Below, piece after piece: positions 36,579-45,479 of a stretch of DNA of 64,000 nucleotides. Under the pieces are notes generated by a model. That model did no database searches and was not told the DNA's origin. It saw only the letters and a program-made list of their open reading frames with translations. The first letter of the stretch is position 1. Each line of letters starts with the position of its first letter. The stretch lies in assembly GCF_021568905.1 (NCBI RefSeq), contig NZ_JAKGSB010000002.1, forward strand, positions 310,001 to 374,000, read 5' to 3'. Origin of the DNA: Zavarzinia marina. GTDB lineage: Bacteria; Pseudomonadota; Alphaproteobacteria; Zavarziniales; Zavarziniaceae. Both the position numbers and the translations under genes were made by a program.

Positions 36579-37481
36579 ATGATATCAGATCGTCTCGACC
36601 TCAATCTGCTGCGCCTGTTCGAGGCGGTGATGCAGACCGGCAATGTCACCCGCGCCGCCGAGCGCCTGGGCCTGACCCAATCCGCCGCCTCCAACGGCAT
36701 CGCCCGCCTGCGCGAGAGCCTGGGCGATCCCCTGTTCCTGCGCCGCCCCGGCGGGGTCGAGGCAACGGCGCGGGCCCATGAGCTGGCCGGGCCGGTGGCG
36801 GCGGCGCTGGCCGGGCTTCGCGCCGCGCTGGACGGCCAGGCGCAATTCGATCCCGCCAGCCTGGAGACCGAGGTCGTGATCGGCACCTCGGACCATGCCG
36901 AGCTGGTGCTGGGGCCGCGCCTCGCCTGCCTTCTCGAGCGAAAGGCGCCGGGCATCGCCCTGACCTTTCGCCATTGCGACCGCGCGGACGCCCTCGCCCT
37001 GATCGACGAGGGCGGGATCGCGCTCGCCGTCGGCGCGCTGCCGGAGCCGCCCGCGCGCATGACCCGCCAGTTCCTGCTGCGCGAGGGTTTCGCCGTGCTC
37101 CTGCGCCGCGACCATCCCGCCGCCGGCCGCCTGGATCTCGACGCCTATCTGGGGGCGCGCCACATGCTGGTCTCCGCCGTCGCCAGCCGGCTGGGCGCGG
37201 TCGACCGGGTGCTGGCGGAACGCGGGCTGTCGCGCCGATTGGGGCCCGTGGTCTCCCATCATCTGGCGGCGGGGGCCATGATCGCCGGCAGCGACCTGCT
37301 GCTCACCCTGCCGCGTTCGGTCGCGGCGGTGCTGGCGCCGGCCTTCGACCTGGCGATCGGGGATGTGCCGCTGGAGATGCCGCCCGCGCGTCTGTCCATG
37401 ATCTGGCACCGGCGCGACGACGCGGCCCCCCTGCACCGCTGGCTGCGGCGCGAACTGGCGGGGCTGGTCCTGGCACGCTAG
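36579..37481 (+). CDS. LysR family regulator
   Basis: A 300-residue LysR regulator: N-terminal winged HTH (DLNLLRLFEAVMQTGNVTRA, then LTQSAASNGIARLR) and a periplasmic-binding-protein-like effector domain. ATG 36579 is chosen over the TTG at 36570. The 93-base gap to the divergent doxX gene holds ATCCAT/ATGGAT repeats and TTGAT-rich sequence suited to a LysR site. Probable activator of the doxX-DODA pair. Confidence 0.9.
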   Translation: MISDRLDLNLLRLFEAVMQTGNVTRAAERLGLTQSAASNGIARLRESLGDPLFLRRPGGVEATARAHELAGPVAAALAGLRAALDGQAQFDPASLETEVVIGTSDHAELVLGPRLACLLERKAPGIALTFRHCDRADALALIDEGGIALAVGALPEPPARMTRQFLLREGFAVLLRRDHPAAGRLDLDAYLGARHMLVSAVASRLGAVDRVLAERGLSRRLGPVVSHHLAAGAMIAGSDLLLTLPRSVAAVLAPAFDLAIGDVPLEMPPARLSMIWHRRDDAAPLHRWLRRELAGLVLAR

Positions 37482-37536
37482 AGTGCGCCGCCATGACCAC
37501 CCGCTTTCCCGCCGCCGCCGACCCGACCGCCTGACC

Positions 37537-38271
37537 ATGCCACGCCCATCCGGCCGGCCGGCGCCCGATGCCGCCGAGATCGAATCCCGCGTCCTCTACA
37601 AGGACAGCCTGATCCTGGTGATCGACAAGCCGCCGGGCCTGCCGGTGCATCAGGGCCCGGGGGGCGGGCCCAACCTGGAACAGAGTTTCGTCCATCTGCG
37701 CTATGGCCTGCCGCGCGCGCCGGCCCTGGCGCACCGCCTGGACCGGGACACCAGCGGTTGCCTCGTCCTCGGCCGCCATCCGAAGGCCCTGGCGAAACTG
37801 GGCAAGCTCTTTTCCGGCGGACGGGCGGAGAAGACCTATTGGGCCGTGGTCCGGGGCCGGCCGCCGGAAGACGCCGGCACCATCGACATGCCCCTGGCCA
37901 AGCTGACACCCAAGCGCGGCTGGCGCATGGTGGTCTCCCCCCAGGGCCAGCCGGCGGTGACCGACTATCGCCTGATGGGTACCAGCGCCGACGGTGCCCT
38001 GTCGTGGCTGGAACTGTCGCCGCGCACCGGCCGCACCCATCAGATCCGCGTCCATTGCGCCGAGATCGGCTGCCCCATCGTCGGCGAGCCGATCTACGGC
38101 CGCCCGGAGACGTCCAGCCCGGAAGGCGCGCCGGAACCGGAGGAGGTGCTGCACCTGCTGGCCCGCGCCATCCGCCTGCCGCTCTATCCGAGCCGCGAGC
38201 CGGTCGAGGTCACGGCAGCACCGCCGCCCCATATGCTGGCGGCATTGCGCGCCTGCGGCTATCTCGGCTGA
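37537..38271 (+). CDS. RluA-family RNA pseudouridine synthase
   Basis: A 244-residue catalytic domain without an S4 domain. The active-site motif is HRLDRDTSGCLVLG with the catalytic Asp, followed by KTYWAVVRG and the C-terminal RTGRTHQIRVH. The target RNA site is not predictable (RluA-like tRNA/rRNA versus TruC). It starts 56 bases after the LysR gene and overlaps the convergent DUF2066 gene by 13 bases. Confidence 0.92.
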   Translation: MPRPSGRPAPDAAEIESRVLYKDSLILVIDKPPGLPVHQGPGGGPNLEQSFVHLRYGLPRAPALAHRLDRDTSGCLVLGRHPKALAKLGKLFSGGRAEKTYWAVVRGRPPEDAGTIDMPLAKLTPKRGWRMVVSPQGQPAVTDYRLMGTSADGALSWLELSPRTGRTHQIRVHCAEIGCPIVGEPIYGRPETSSPEGAPEPEEVLHLLARAIRLPLYPSREPVEVTAAPPPHMLAALRACGYLG

Positions 38272-39044
38272 ACCGCGCCCGAGAGCACGGCGGCGGCCCG
38301 GCCGATGCCGAGGCGAAAGGCATCGTCGAAGGAAATGCCGCTGCCCGACCAGGGCGCGACGTCCCGCCCCGGCATCGTCCAGGTCACACGCCAGCCGAGC
38401 CCGGCCTCGTCCCAGACCAGATGACCGACGAGCAGGGCGTCGGCGCCGGCCGGCGCGGAATCGGCCGGTGCCGGATCGTCGGTCGCGGGCAGGACCAGCG
38501 GCACGCCGAAACGGGCCCCCGCGGCCAGCAGCGCCTCGACTTGGGCGCCGGCCGTCACGCCGTCGACACCGGGCACAACCCGCCAACGCCGCGCATATTG
38601 TTCCGCCGTCGCGACCACCGCCAGCACCGGCCGGTCCGCCGGCCAGACCCGCAGGCCGAGATCGGCCAGCATCGCCTCGATCGCCGCCGGCTCGAAGGTG
38701 GGGCGCAGGTAGAAGGGCCGGTCCCGGGTCCCCTGTTCGTCACCAAGTGGTAACCCCTTCATGCGATCTTCATATTCGAGGTCTTGCAATGCGTCTCGTG
38801 CACGCATCTTCATCGCCTCCAACCTGGGATCGTCCGCCACGGCAGGCTGCCCCGAAACACGGACGAGGACTTCGACCAGGCAGATCCCGAGGCCACGCTC
38901 CCGTTCCGCCGGCCCCTGCCCGGTGACGATCGTCTCGCACCAGGTCGGACGATCGATCACGCGCGCGGCCGCGTCGCCGGCCCCGGTCGAGGAAGCCGCC
39001 GCAGCCAGGAGGGCAATGCGGATCGCGGACATGACGCGCAGCAT
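38259..39044 (-). CDS. DUF2066 family exported protein
   Basis: A 261-residue protein with an N-terminal signal peptide (MSAIRIALLAAAASSTGAG, cut before about RVIDRPTW). The segments LVEVLVRVSGQPAVADD and LWPADRP-like YLRPTFEPAAIEAMLADLGL match DUF2066, found across proteobacteria and of unknown function. ATG at 39044 is chosen, with 39032 an equal alternative. The tail overlaps the convergent pseudouridine synthase. Confidence 0.8.
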   Translation of the reverse strand: MLRVMSAIRIALLAAAASSTGAGDAAARVIDRPTWCETIVTGQGPAERERGLGICLVEVLVRVSGQPAVADDPRLEAMKMRARDALQDLEYEDRMKGLPLGDEQGTRDRPFYLRPTFEPAAIEAMLADLGLRVWPADRPVLAVVATAEQYARRWRVVPGVDGVTAGAQVEALLAAGARFGVPLVLPATDDPAPADSAPAGADALLVGHLVWDEAGLGWRVTWTMPGRDVAPWSGSGISFDDAFRLGIGRAAAVLSGAVQPR

Positions 39045-39213
39045 AGCGTGCCGCCGTACTCCGGCGCGGCAAAATTCACCGCAACAAAAACAGTGACACG
39101 GACGCGGTAACAGAGTAAGAGGTACGCGCAATTTGTAGTATGCGAGTGATCCAAAACAACTAGATAGACGTATAGCGACAGACATCTACTCAAATCCCCA
39201 AGCCCATCCAGCC
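39045..39213. other. AT-rich divergent intergenic region
   Basis: This 169-base gap between the DUF2066 and NUDIX genes is markedly AT-rich from about 39070 to 39195 compared with the rest of the window. Several promoter-like hexamers (TAGTAT at 39137-39142, TATAGC at 39171-39176) occur, but I cannot assign a start site. It probably holds both divergent promoters. Confidence 0.4.
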
Positions 39214-39675
39214 ATGCCGAAGAAGACACCCGTACGCCAATATGCCGCCCTCCCGATCGATCTTCGGTCGGGCACGGTGGAGATCGTGCTGGTCACGTCT
39301 CGCACCACCGGGCGCTGGATCATTCCGAAGGGCAAGCCCGAGGCCGGCCTGCCCGGCCACGAGGTGGCCCGCCGGGAAGCCTTCGAGGAAGCGGGCCTGA
39401 TCGGCGCCACCGCCCGCAAGGCACTCGGCACCTTCGACAGCGTCAAGGGCATGGGCACCGTCGACCAGCCGGTGCGGGTCTCGGTCTATCCCTTCCGGGT
39501 GGACGGCGACACGGCCGACTTCCCGGAACGGGGACAGCGCGAAATCCTGCGCGCGTCCTTTCTCGAATCCCTGATGCTGCTTTCGGACGGTGGTCTCATT
39601 TCCCTGCTTCTACGTTACGAGGACGAACTGGTCGATCTCCTGCCCCCCCTCGACAAACGAGGCGGCGCACGCTAG
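39214..39675 (+). CDS. NUDIX hydrolase
   Basis: A 153-residue NUDIX hydrolase of the diphosphoinositol-polyphosphate/ApnA-hydrolase-like group. The NUDIX helix REAFEEAGL is intact after IIPKGKPEAG, but the Glu normally found in Gx5Ex7REUxEExGU is Leu here; this is usual in an alphaproteobacterial subfamily, and the metal-binding EE pair is kept. Substrate unknown. The C-terminus is hydrophobic and acidic. Confidence 0.88.
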   Translation: MPKKTPVRQYAALPIDLRSGTVEIVLVTSRTTGRWIIPKGKPEAGLPGHEVARREAFEEAGLIGATARKALGTFDSVKGMGTVDQPVRVSVYPFRVDGDTADFPERGQREILRASFLESLMLLSDGGLISLLLRYEDELVDLLPPLDKRGGAR

Positions 39676-39707
39676 CAGACAGGAGGGACCGGGAGGGGGG
39701 CACCGGC

Positions 39708-40367
39708 ATGACGATGGAAGATGGGCGCCAAGCCCAGCCGAACGGCGGGACCCCGGCGGGCCGGCGGGCGAAGACCCGCACCAAATCGGGCGAGACGCGC
39801 GACCGCATCGCCGACGTCGCCCGCGACCTCTTCAACGAATACGGCTATCTGGCGGTCACCACCAACCGCATCGCCCGCGCCTGCGGGATTTCGCCGGGCA
39901 ACCTCTACTATCACTTCCGCAACCGCGAAGACATTCTCTGGTACCTGTTCGAGGGGGTGGAGAACCACGTGCGGCAGCTCTTCTTGACCGGCGGCGCGGC
40001 GCGCGGCGACGGGCTCGAGCGTCTGCGGCGGCAGATGACCGAAGCCGGCGCGATCCTGGTCGAGTTCCGCTTCTTCTTTCCCGACCATGTCGCCATCATC
40101 CGCCGGGAGGAGCGCCTCGAGGAAGCCTTTCGCAGCCTTCAGCGCGGCGTGACCGAAGCCGTCGCCGCGAACCTCGCGCAGATGACCGGAGAGACGGCGG
40201 CGCAATCGCTGGCACTGTCCCGCGCGCTGTGGATCGTCGCCACCGGCTGGGTTTCCTTCCTCCTCGTTCAGGGCGAACGCGTCGACATGGACTCGATCGA
40301 GGGCATGGTGGACACGGTGATCGCCCTGGTGGCGCCCCGGGTCAGGCCCGCGGCGGCCCGAGCCTGA
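39708..40367 (+). CDS. TetR/AcrR family regulator (convergent with RND pump)
   Basis: A 219-residue regulator with a basic 25-residue N-terminus and an HTH (RIADVARDLFNEYGYLAVTT, then ISPGNLYYHFRNREDILW). The C-terminal part matches the TetR_C_29-like group with FFFPDHVAIIRREERLEEAF. The ATG 39708 follows GGGAGGGGG; ATG 39714 is possible. It ends inside the last 26 bases of the RND gene on the other strand. Its target is not evident. Confidence 0.88.
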   Translation: MTMEDGRQAQPNGGTPAGRRAKTRTKSGETRDRIADVARDLFNEYGYLAVTTNRIARACGISPGNLYYHFRNREDILWYLFEGVENHVRQLFLTGGAARGDGLERLRRQMTEAGAILVEFRFFFPDHVAIIRREERLEEAFRSLQRGVTEAVAANLAQMTGETAAQSLALSRALWIVATGWVSFLLVQGERVDMDSIEGMVDTVIALVAPRVRPAAARA

Positions 40368-43300
40368 CCGCCCCCGCCATCGGCGGCGTGCCGCCCTGGC
40401 CCTGGGCGCTTGCCTGGACATGGCGCGCATCCTCCTCGCCGCGGGCGCGCAGACCGCGCCCGAAATGGCGCGCCATGAACGCCCGCACGTCGTCGACGAT
40501 GGTGTAGACCACGGGGACGAAGATCAGGCTGAGCAGGGTCGAGGTGATCAGCCCGCCGATGACGGCGATCGCCATCGGGGCACGAAATTCCGTATCGGCG
40601 CCGATGCCGACGGCGATGGGCAGCATGCCGGCGCCCATGGCGACCGTGGTCATGACGATGGGGCGGGCGCGCTTGTGGGCGGCGTCGATCAGGGCCTCGC
40701 GCCGGCTCATGCCCGCCGCGCGTTGAAACAGCACGTACTCGACCAGCAGGATCGAATTCTTCGCCGCGATCCCCATCAGCATCAGGATGCCGATCAGCGC
40801 CGGCATCGAGAGCGCGTTGCTGGTCACGAACAACAGGCCGAAGGCACCGCCGATCGAGAGCGGCAGGGCGGTCAGGATGGTCGCCGGATGGGCGAAACCC
40901 TTGAACAGCAGGACGAGCACGACATACATCAGGAACACGCCGGTGCCGAGGGCGACGAGGAAGCCGACCATCAGTTCCGCCAGATTCTCGACATCGCCCG
41001 TCGGCAGTTCCTGAACGCCCGGCGGCAGGTTTCTCATGCTGGGCAGGGCATGGACCCGTTCCGCCGCGACGCCAAGCGGAATGCCGATCAATTCGCCCTC
41101 GATGGCGGCGCTGGAGCGGCGATCGAGACGATAGATCTGGGCCTGGCCGGTGGCGAATTCGATATCCGCCACCGCCGACAGCGGCACCGAGGCACCATCC
41201 GCCGTCGGCACCCGCAAGGTGCCGAGCAGATCGACGTCGTTGCGCGACTCCTCGGGCAGCATCAGGCGGATCGGGATCTGGCGGTCGGGCAGGTTGAACT
41301 TGGGCAGGGCCTGATCGACGTCGCCGATGGTGGCGACGCGGGCGACGGCGGCCAGCGTCTCGGCCGAGACGCCGAGGGCCGCGGCCTTGTCGGGCTTCGG
41401 CACGATGCGGATCTCGGGCCGGGACAGATTGGCGGTCGAGGCGACATTGACCAGCCCGTCGATGCCGCGCATCTCGCGTTCCACCTGGCGCGCCACGGTC
41501 GAGAGCAGCACGGGATCGTCGCTGACCAGGGCGAGCTGGAGCTTGGCGCCGGACGAACCGTCGGCGCCGAAGCGCACGCGCGCGCCGGGCACCTGGCGCA
41601 GTTCCGCGCCCACCTCGTTCTCGAAATCCTGCTGCGACAGGCGGCGGTCGCCGCGCGGCACCAGATTGATCACCACGGTCGCGCGCCGCACCTCGCCCAG
41701 GATGGCGCCGCCGCCGCCCGGTCCGCCGGTGACCGTATTGGTGCCGATGGAGACATAGATCGACTTCACCTCGGGCCGGTGCTCGATCCGGGCGACCAGT
41801 TCCTTCACGGCGGTATCGGTCTCGTCCATCGAGACGCCGGGCGGCAGTTCGACCGACATCACGGAACGCCCCCGGTCGCTGACCGGCACGAAGTCGTTGG
41901 GCAGCAGGGTGGTCAGCCACAGCGAGCCGGCGAAGATGCCGATGCCGGCGAAGAGAACGACGAAGCGGCGATTCAGGCACCAGCCGAGGAAACGCAGATA
42001 GCCCGGCATCCAGCCCGGCTCGCGGTGGGGGTGGGCATCCTCGCCCCGCAGCATGTAGGCGCCCATCAGGGGGGTCAGCATGCGCGCGACCACCAGGGAG
42101 AAGGCGACCGAGACGCAGGCGGCGATGGCGAAGGACTGGAAGAACTGGCCGACCACGCCGGGCATGAAGCCGACCGGCATGAAGACGGCGATGATGGTGG
42201 CGGTGGTGGCGACGACCGCGAGGCCGATCTCGTCCGCCGCCTCGAGCGCCGCGCGATAGGGCTTCTTGCCCTGGGAGATGTGACGCACGATGTTCTCGAT
42301 CTCGACGATCGCATCGTCGACCAGGATGCCCACGGTCAGCGAAAGGGCGAGCAGGCTGACGATGTTGATCGACTGGTCGAGGGCCAGCATCACCGCGAAG
42401 GTCGGGATCAGCGACAGGGGCATGGCGACGGAGGCGATGAAGGTGGCGCGCCCGTCGCGCAGGAACCACCAGACCACGAGCACCGCGAGCAGCGCGCCCA
42501 GCGCCAGCGCCTCGATCGAGGCATTGTAGCTCTCGATGACGAAATCGACGCCGGCCGTCACTTCCTCGAAGGAAATGTCCGCCCGTTCCCCGTCCATCTC
42601 GGCGATCGCCACGCGCACCCGTTCGGCGACATCGACTTCGGAGGTGCCCTGGGTGCGCATGACGCTGAAACCGACCACTTCCTCGCCGCCGAAACGCGCC
42701 CTCGTGCGCGGCTCGGCGAAGCCGTCCTCGACCGTGCCGAGGTCGGCGAGGCGGACGGAACGGCCGTCGGCCAAGTCGACCCGGGTCGCCGCCAGGGCTT
42801 CGATGGACGAGGCGGAGCCGACCGTGCGCACCGCCTGTTCGCCGGTGCCGATCGTGACCCTTCCACCCGGCAGATTGGTGTTGGCCCGGCGCAGGGCATA
42901 GGAGACGGCCTGTGCCGTGACCCCCAGCGCCGCCATCCGCTCGGGCGACAGGCGCACGCGGATCTCGCGGTCGACGCCGCCCTCGCGCACCACGTCCGCG
43001 ACGCCCTTGATGGCGAGGAGACGCTTGGCGACGTCGTTGTCGACGAACCAGCTGCGTTCCACCGGCGTCATGTCGGGGGCGCGGACGGCATAGGTGAAGA
43101 GCACGCCGCCGGAGGCATCGACCTGCGACACCACCGGATCCTCGGCATCGCCGGGCAGATCGGCGCGGATTCCCGATACGGCGTTGCGGACGTCATTGGT
43201 CACACGATCGAGATCGACGCCCAATTGGAACTGGATGTTGGTGACGGAAATGCCGTCACTCATGGTCGAGGTGATGTGCTTCACCGAGCCGAGGCCGGCG

Positions 43301-43515
43301 ACCGCATCCTCGACATGGCGGGTGACCTGGGTCTCCAATTCGCTCGGGGCGGCGCCCGACTGGGCGACGGTGACCGTGACCACCGGGATGTCGACGTCCG
43401 GCGTATTGTTGATGCGCAGCGACATGAACCCGGCGATGCCGGCCACCGTCAGCACCAGGAAGAGGACGACGACCGGAACCGGATTGCGGATCGACCAGGA
43501 TGACAGCCCGTTCAT
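40342..43515 (-). CDS. RND-family multidrug efflux permease (HAE1 type)
   Basis: A 1057-residue inner-membrane proton-driven pump. It starts MNGLSSWSIRNPVPVVVLFL, has the two large periplasmic loops and twelve helices, and the proton-relay aspartates in SLTVGILVDDAIVEIENI of helix 4. MRTQGTSEVDVAERV and the RATFIASVAMPLSLIPTF segment are typical of the family. The substrate is unknown. It overlaps the adaptor gene by four bases (ATGA), forming an operon. No outer-membrane TolC-type gene is adjacent, so a channel must be supplied elsewhere. Confidence 0.95.
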   Translation of the reverse strand: MNGLSSWSIRNPVPVVVLFLVLTVAGIAGFMSLRINNTPDVDIPVVTVTVAQSGAAPSELETQVTRHVEDAVAGLGSVKHITSTMSDGISVTNIQFQLGVDLDRVTNDVRNAVSGIRADLPGDAEDPVVSQVDASGGVLFTYAVRAPDMTPVERSWFVDNDVAKRLLAIKGVADVVREGGVDREIRVRLSPERMAALGVTAQAVSYALRRANTNLPGGRVTIGTGEQAVRTVGSASSIEALAATRVDLADGRSVRLADLGTVEDGFAEPRTRARFGGEEVVGFSVMRTQGTSEVDVAERVRVAIAEMDGERADISFEEVTAGVDFVIESYNASIEALALGALLAVLVVWWFLRDGRATFIASVAMPLSLIPTFAVMLALDQSINIVSLLALSLTVGILVDDAIVEIENIVRHISQGKKPYRAALEAADEIGLAVVATTATIIAVFMPVGFMPGVVGQFFQSFAIAACVSVAFSLVVARMLTPLMGAYMLRGEDAHPHREPGWMPGYLRFLGWCLNRRFVVLFAGIGIFAGSLWLTTLLPNDFVPVSDRGRSVMSVELPPGVSMDETDTAVKELVARIEHRPEVKSIYVSIGTNTVTGGPGGGGAILGEVRRATVVINLVPRGDRRLSQQDFENEVGAELRQVPGARVRFGADGSSGAKLQLALVSDDPVLLSTVARQVEREMRGIDGLVNVASTANLSRPEIRIVPKPDKAAALGVSAETLAAVARVATIGDVDQALPKFNLPDRQIPIRLMLPEESRNDVDLLGTLRVPTADGASVPLSAVADIEFATGQAQIYRLDRRSSAAIEGELIGIPLGVAAERVHALPSMRNLPPGVQELPTGDVENLAELMVGFLVALGTGVFLMYVVLVLLFKGFAHPATILTALPLSIGGAFGLLFVTSNALSMPALIGILMLMGIAAKNSILLVEYVLFQRAAGMSRREALIDAAHKRARPIVMTTVAMGAGMLPIAVGIGADTEFRAPMAIAVIGGLITSTLLSLIFVPVVYTIVDDVRAFMARHFGRGLRARGEEDARHVQASAQGQGGTPPMAGAVRLGPPRA

Positions 43516-44633
43516 GACCGCGCCTCCACCACGCCGACCGCGTCGCCGTCCTCGAGGAAGCCCGCACCGCGCAGCGCCACAGCGGCGCCGGGGGCGAGGC
43601 CGTCCCTGACCTCGACCAGGCCTTCGCGGCGCAGCCCCGTCCGGACCGGGGTGAAGCGCGCGACGCCTTGGCCTTGGCGATCGCCGTCGATGGTGAAGAC
43701 ACCCTGCACGCCGTCGCGCCAGACGATGGCGGCGACCGGCAGCATCAGGAGATCGGCGGCGCCGAGGTCGATGTCGCCGGTGGCGAACATGCCCGGCTTG
43801 AAGCCCGAATCCGCCGGCAGTTCCAGATGCGCGATGCCGAGCCGCGTGCGCGGATCGACCGTCGGCGCGAGGGCGCGGAGCCTTGCCGCCACGGGCGCAT
43901 CCAGACCTTCGGCATGAACCCTGGCGGCAAGGCCGGCGCGCAGACGGGCGAAGTCGGATTCCGGCACCTCCGCTTCCAGTTCCAGGCGGCCGTCGCGGAT
44001 CAGGCGGAACAATTCGCCGCCGACCACCACCACCTGGCCGACATTGGCGTCGCGTCGCGCGATGACGCCGGCGAAGGGCGCGCGGATCACGGTCTGGTCC
44101 AGGCGGGCGCGGATTTCCGCCAGACTCGCCTCGGCGACCGCGACCTGGGCCGCGGCGGTGCGTTCGGCGGCGATGCGGGCGTCCAGGTTCTGGCGGCTGA
44201 CGGTGCCGCGCGGCTGCAGGTCGCGGGCACGCGCCAGATTGGCCCGGGCTTCCTTCAGGACCGCCTGGGCGGCGGCGAGATTGGCCACGCCCTGGGCTTC
44301 CTGTGCCTCGATCACCGCGGCGTCGAGCCGGGCGAGGACCGCGCCCTGTTCGACCGCGTCGCCTTCCTCCACCGCGACCTCGGCGATGGCGAGGCCCTGA
44401 GCCTCGGCGGCGATGACGATTTCCTCCCACGCCCGGACGGTGCCCGAGGCGACGACCCGGCGCGACATCGCCCGCACCTCGGCCGGGACCACGCTGACCG
44501 TCAGGTCCGGGCCGCGCGCCGCCACCGGCGCCTCGCCCGCGCCGTCGCAGGCGGCGAGACCGAGGAGCAGGACGAGAATCAGCGCACGCAGAGGACGGGC
44601 ACCGATCGACGGCGAAGGAATGGACAGGGCCAT
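43512..44633 (-). CDS. RND efflux periplasmic adaptor (membrane fusion protein), lipoprotein
   Basis: A 373-residue adaptor. The lipobox LGLAACDG places a lipid-modified Cys29. Then come the barrel/lipoyl halves (ASGTVRAWEEIVIAAEAQG and VIRAPFAGVIARRDANVGQV) flanking an alpha-hairpin (EAQGVANLAAAQAVLKEAR) and the C-terminal beta-barrel and membrane-proximal domains. It is translated ahead of the RND permease and is divergent from a TetR gene through a palindromic site. Confidence 0.94.
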   Translation of the reverse strand: MALSIPSPSIGARPLRALILVLLLGLAACDGAGEAPVAARGPDLTVSVVPAEVRAMSRRVVASGTVRAWEEIVIAAEAQGLAIAEVAVEEGDAVEQGAVLARLDAAVIEAQEAQGVANLAAAQAVLKEARANLARARDLQPRGTVSRQNLDARIAAERTAAAQVAVAEASLAEIRARLDQTVIRAPFAGVIARRDANVGQVVVVGGELFRLIRDGRLELEAEVPESDFARLRAGLAARVHAEGLDAPVAARLRALAPTVDPRTRLGIAHLELPADSGFKPGMFATGDIDLGAADLLMLPVAAIVWRDGVQGVFTIDGDRQGQGVARFTPVRTGLRREGLVEVRDGLAPGAAVALRGAGFLEDGDAVGVVEARS

Positions 44634-44671
44634 GACGAGTCTCGCGACGTTCGGGATCTCTTATGGGATAT

Positions 44672-44693
44672 ATTGACTAACTCGTCGGTCAAT
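44672..44693. promoter_or_regulatory. TetR operator candidate in the RND/TetR divergent gap
   Basis: ATTGAC-TA-AC-TC-GT-CG-GTCAAT (44672-44693) is a 22-bp palindrome (ATTGAC..AC..GT..GTCAAT). It lies 15 bases before the TetR start and 39 bases before the adaptor start, so binding could repress both. Confidence 0.7.
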
Positions 44694-44707
44694 GAAAAAA
44701 TCGTCGC

Positions 44708-45478
44708 ATGAAGCAGGAATTTCCGCCATCAGACATCGGCGGCGCCAACAACGGCGCCGCGACCGACAATGCGCCCATCGCCAATACGCCCACCGACAAT
44801 GCGCCCATGACCAATGCGCCCATGACCGAAGACAACAGGAGCCCGGGTGTGCGCCAGCGCCGCAAGGCGGCGCGCCCCGGCCAGATCATCGACGCGGCCT
44901 TCGCCGAATTCGCGGAAAAGGGCTATGCCGCCGCGCGCCTCGAGGATGTGGCGCGCCGCATCGGCGTGACCAAGGGCACGATCTATCACTACTTCCCGGG
45001 CAAGGAAGACCTGTTCAAGGCGATGATCCTGGCCCATCTGCTGCCGCTGATCGACGGCATGAAGGCGATCGCCCTGACCGGCGAAATGGGCGGCCGCGCC
45101 CTGCTCGAAGCCCTGATCGAACGGGCCTATCGCGACATGGTCGGCAACGAGAAATCGCGCGAATTCGTCCGCCTGATGATCGGGGAAGCGTCGCGGGTGC
45201 GCGAACTGGCCCTGTTCTTCCATCACGAATTGTTCGACCGGGCGGACGAGTTGATCATCACCGTGATCGAGCGCGGCGTCGCCACCGGCGAATTTCACCC
45301 CCAGGCGGCCAATCGCGTCGCCGGCTTCCCCGACGCCATCGTGGCGCCGGCGGTCATGGCCTGCATGCAGGCGGTGCTGTCCCATTCGATCGGCCTGCCC
45401 ATGCCCGACATCGAAGCGATGAAGGCCGCCCATCTCGACCTGCTGCTGAACGGCCTGATGGCGCGCCCCATCGGCTGA
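44708..45478 (+). CDS. TetR/AcrR family repressor of the RND operon
   Basis: A 256-residue regulator, longer than usual because of a low-complexity N-terminal extension of about 45 residues with TDNAP/TNAPM repeats. The HTH follows (IIDAAFAEFAEKGYAAARLE, then VTKGTIYHYFPGKEDLF), then a C-terminal ligand domain of the TetR_C_7-type. Divergent from the adaptor/RND operon with a shared 22-bp palindrome, it is the likely local repressor. A start further inside (after the repeats) cannot be excluded; no better ribosome site was found. Confidence 0.9.
   Translation: MKQEFPPSDIGGANNGAATDNAPIANTPTDNAPMTNAPMTEDNRSPGVRQRRKAARPGQIIDAAFAEFAEKGYAAARLEDVARRIGVTKGTIYHYFPGKEDLFKAMILAHLLPLIDGMKAIALTGEMGGRALLEALIERAYRDMVGNEKSREFVRLMIGEASRVRELALFFHHELFDRADELIITVIERGVATGEFHPQAANRVAGFPDAIVAPAVMACMQAVLSHSIGLPMPDIEAMKAAHLDLLLNGLMARPIG
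44762..44836 (+). repeat. In-frame short tandem repeats in the TetR N-terminus
   Basis: Degenerate 15- to 18-base units encoding TDNAPIA, TDNAPM and TNAPM (for example CCAATGCGCCCATGACC) lie at the start of the TetR gene. Units are multiples of three, so slippage would change length without shifting the frame. Confidence 0.7.
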
Positions 45479-45479
45479 A

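Noticed and set aside
37493-37534. A 13-codon open frame just before the pseudouridine synthase
   Set aside because: Too short and without a regulatory structure; no support that it is translated.
40420-43503. A 1027-codon plus-strand open frame opposite the RND permease
   Set aside because: Shadow frame; the minus-strand product matches the RND family over its whole length.
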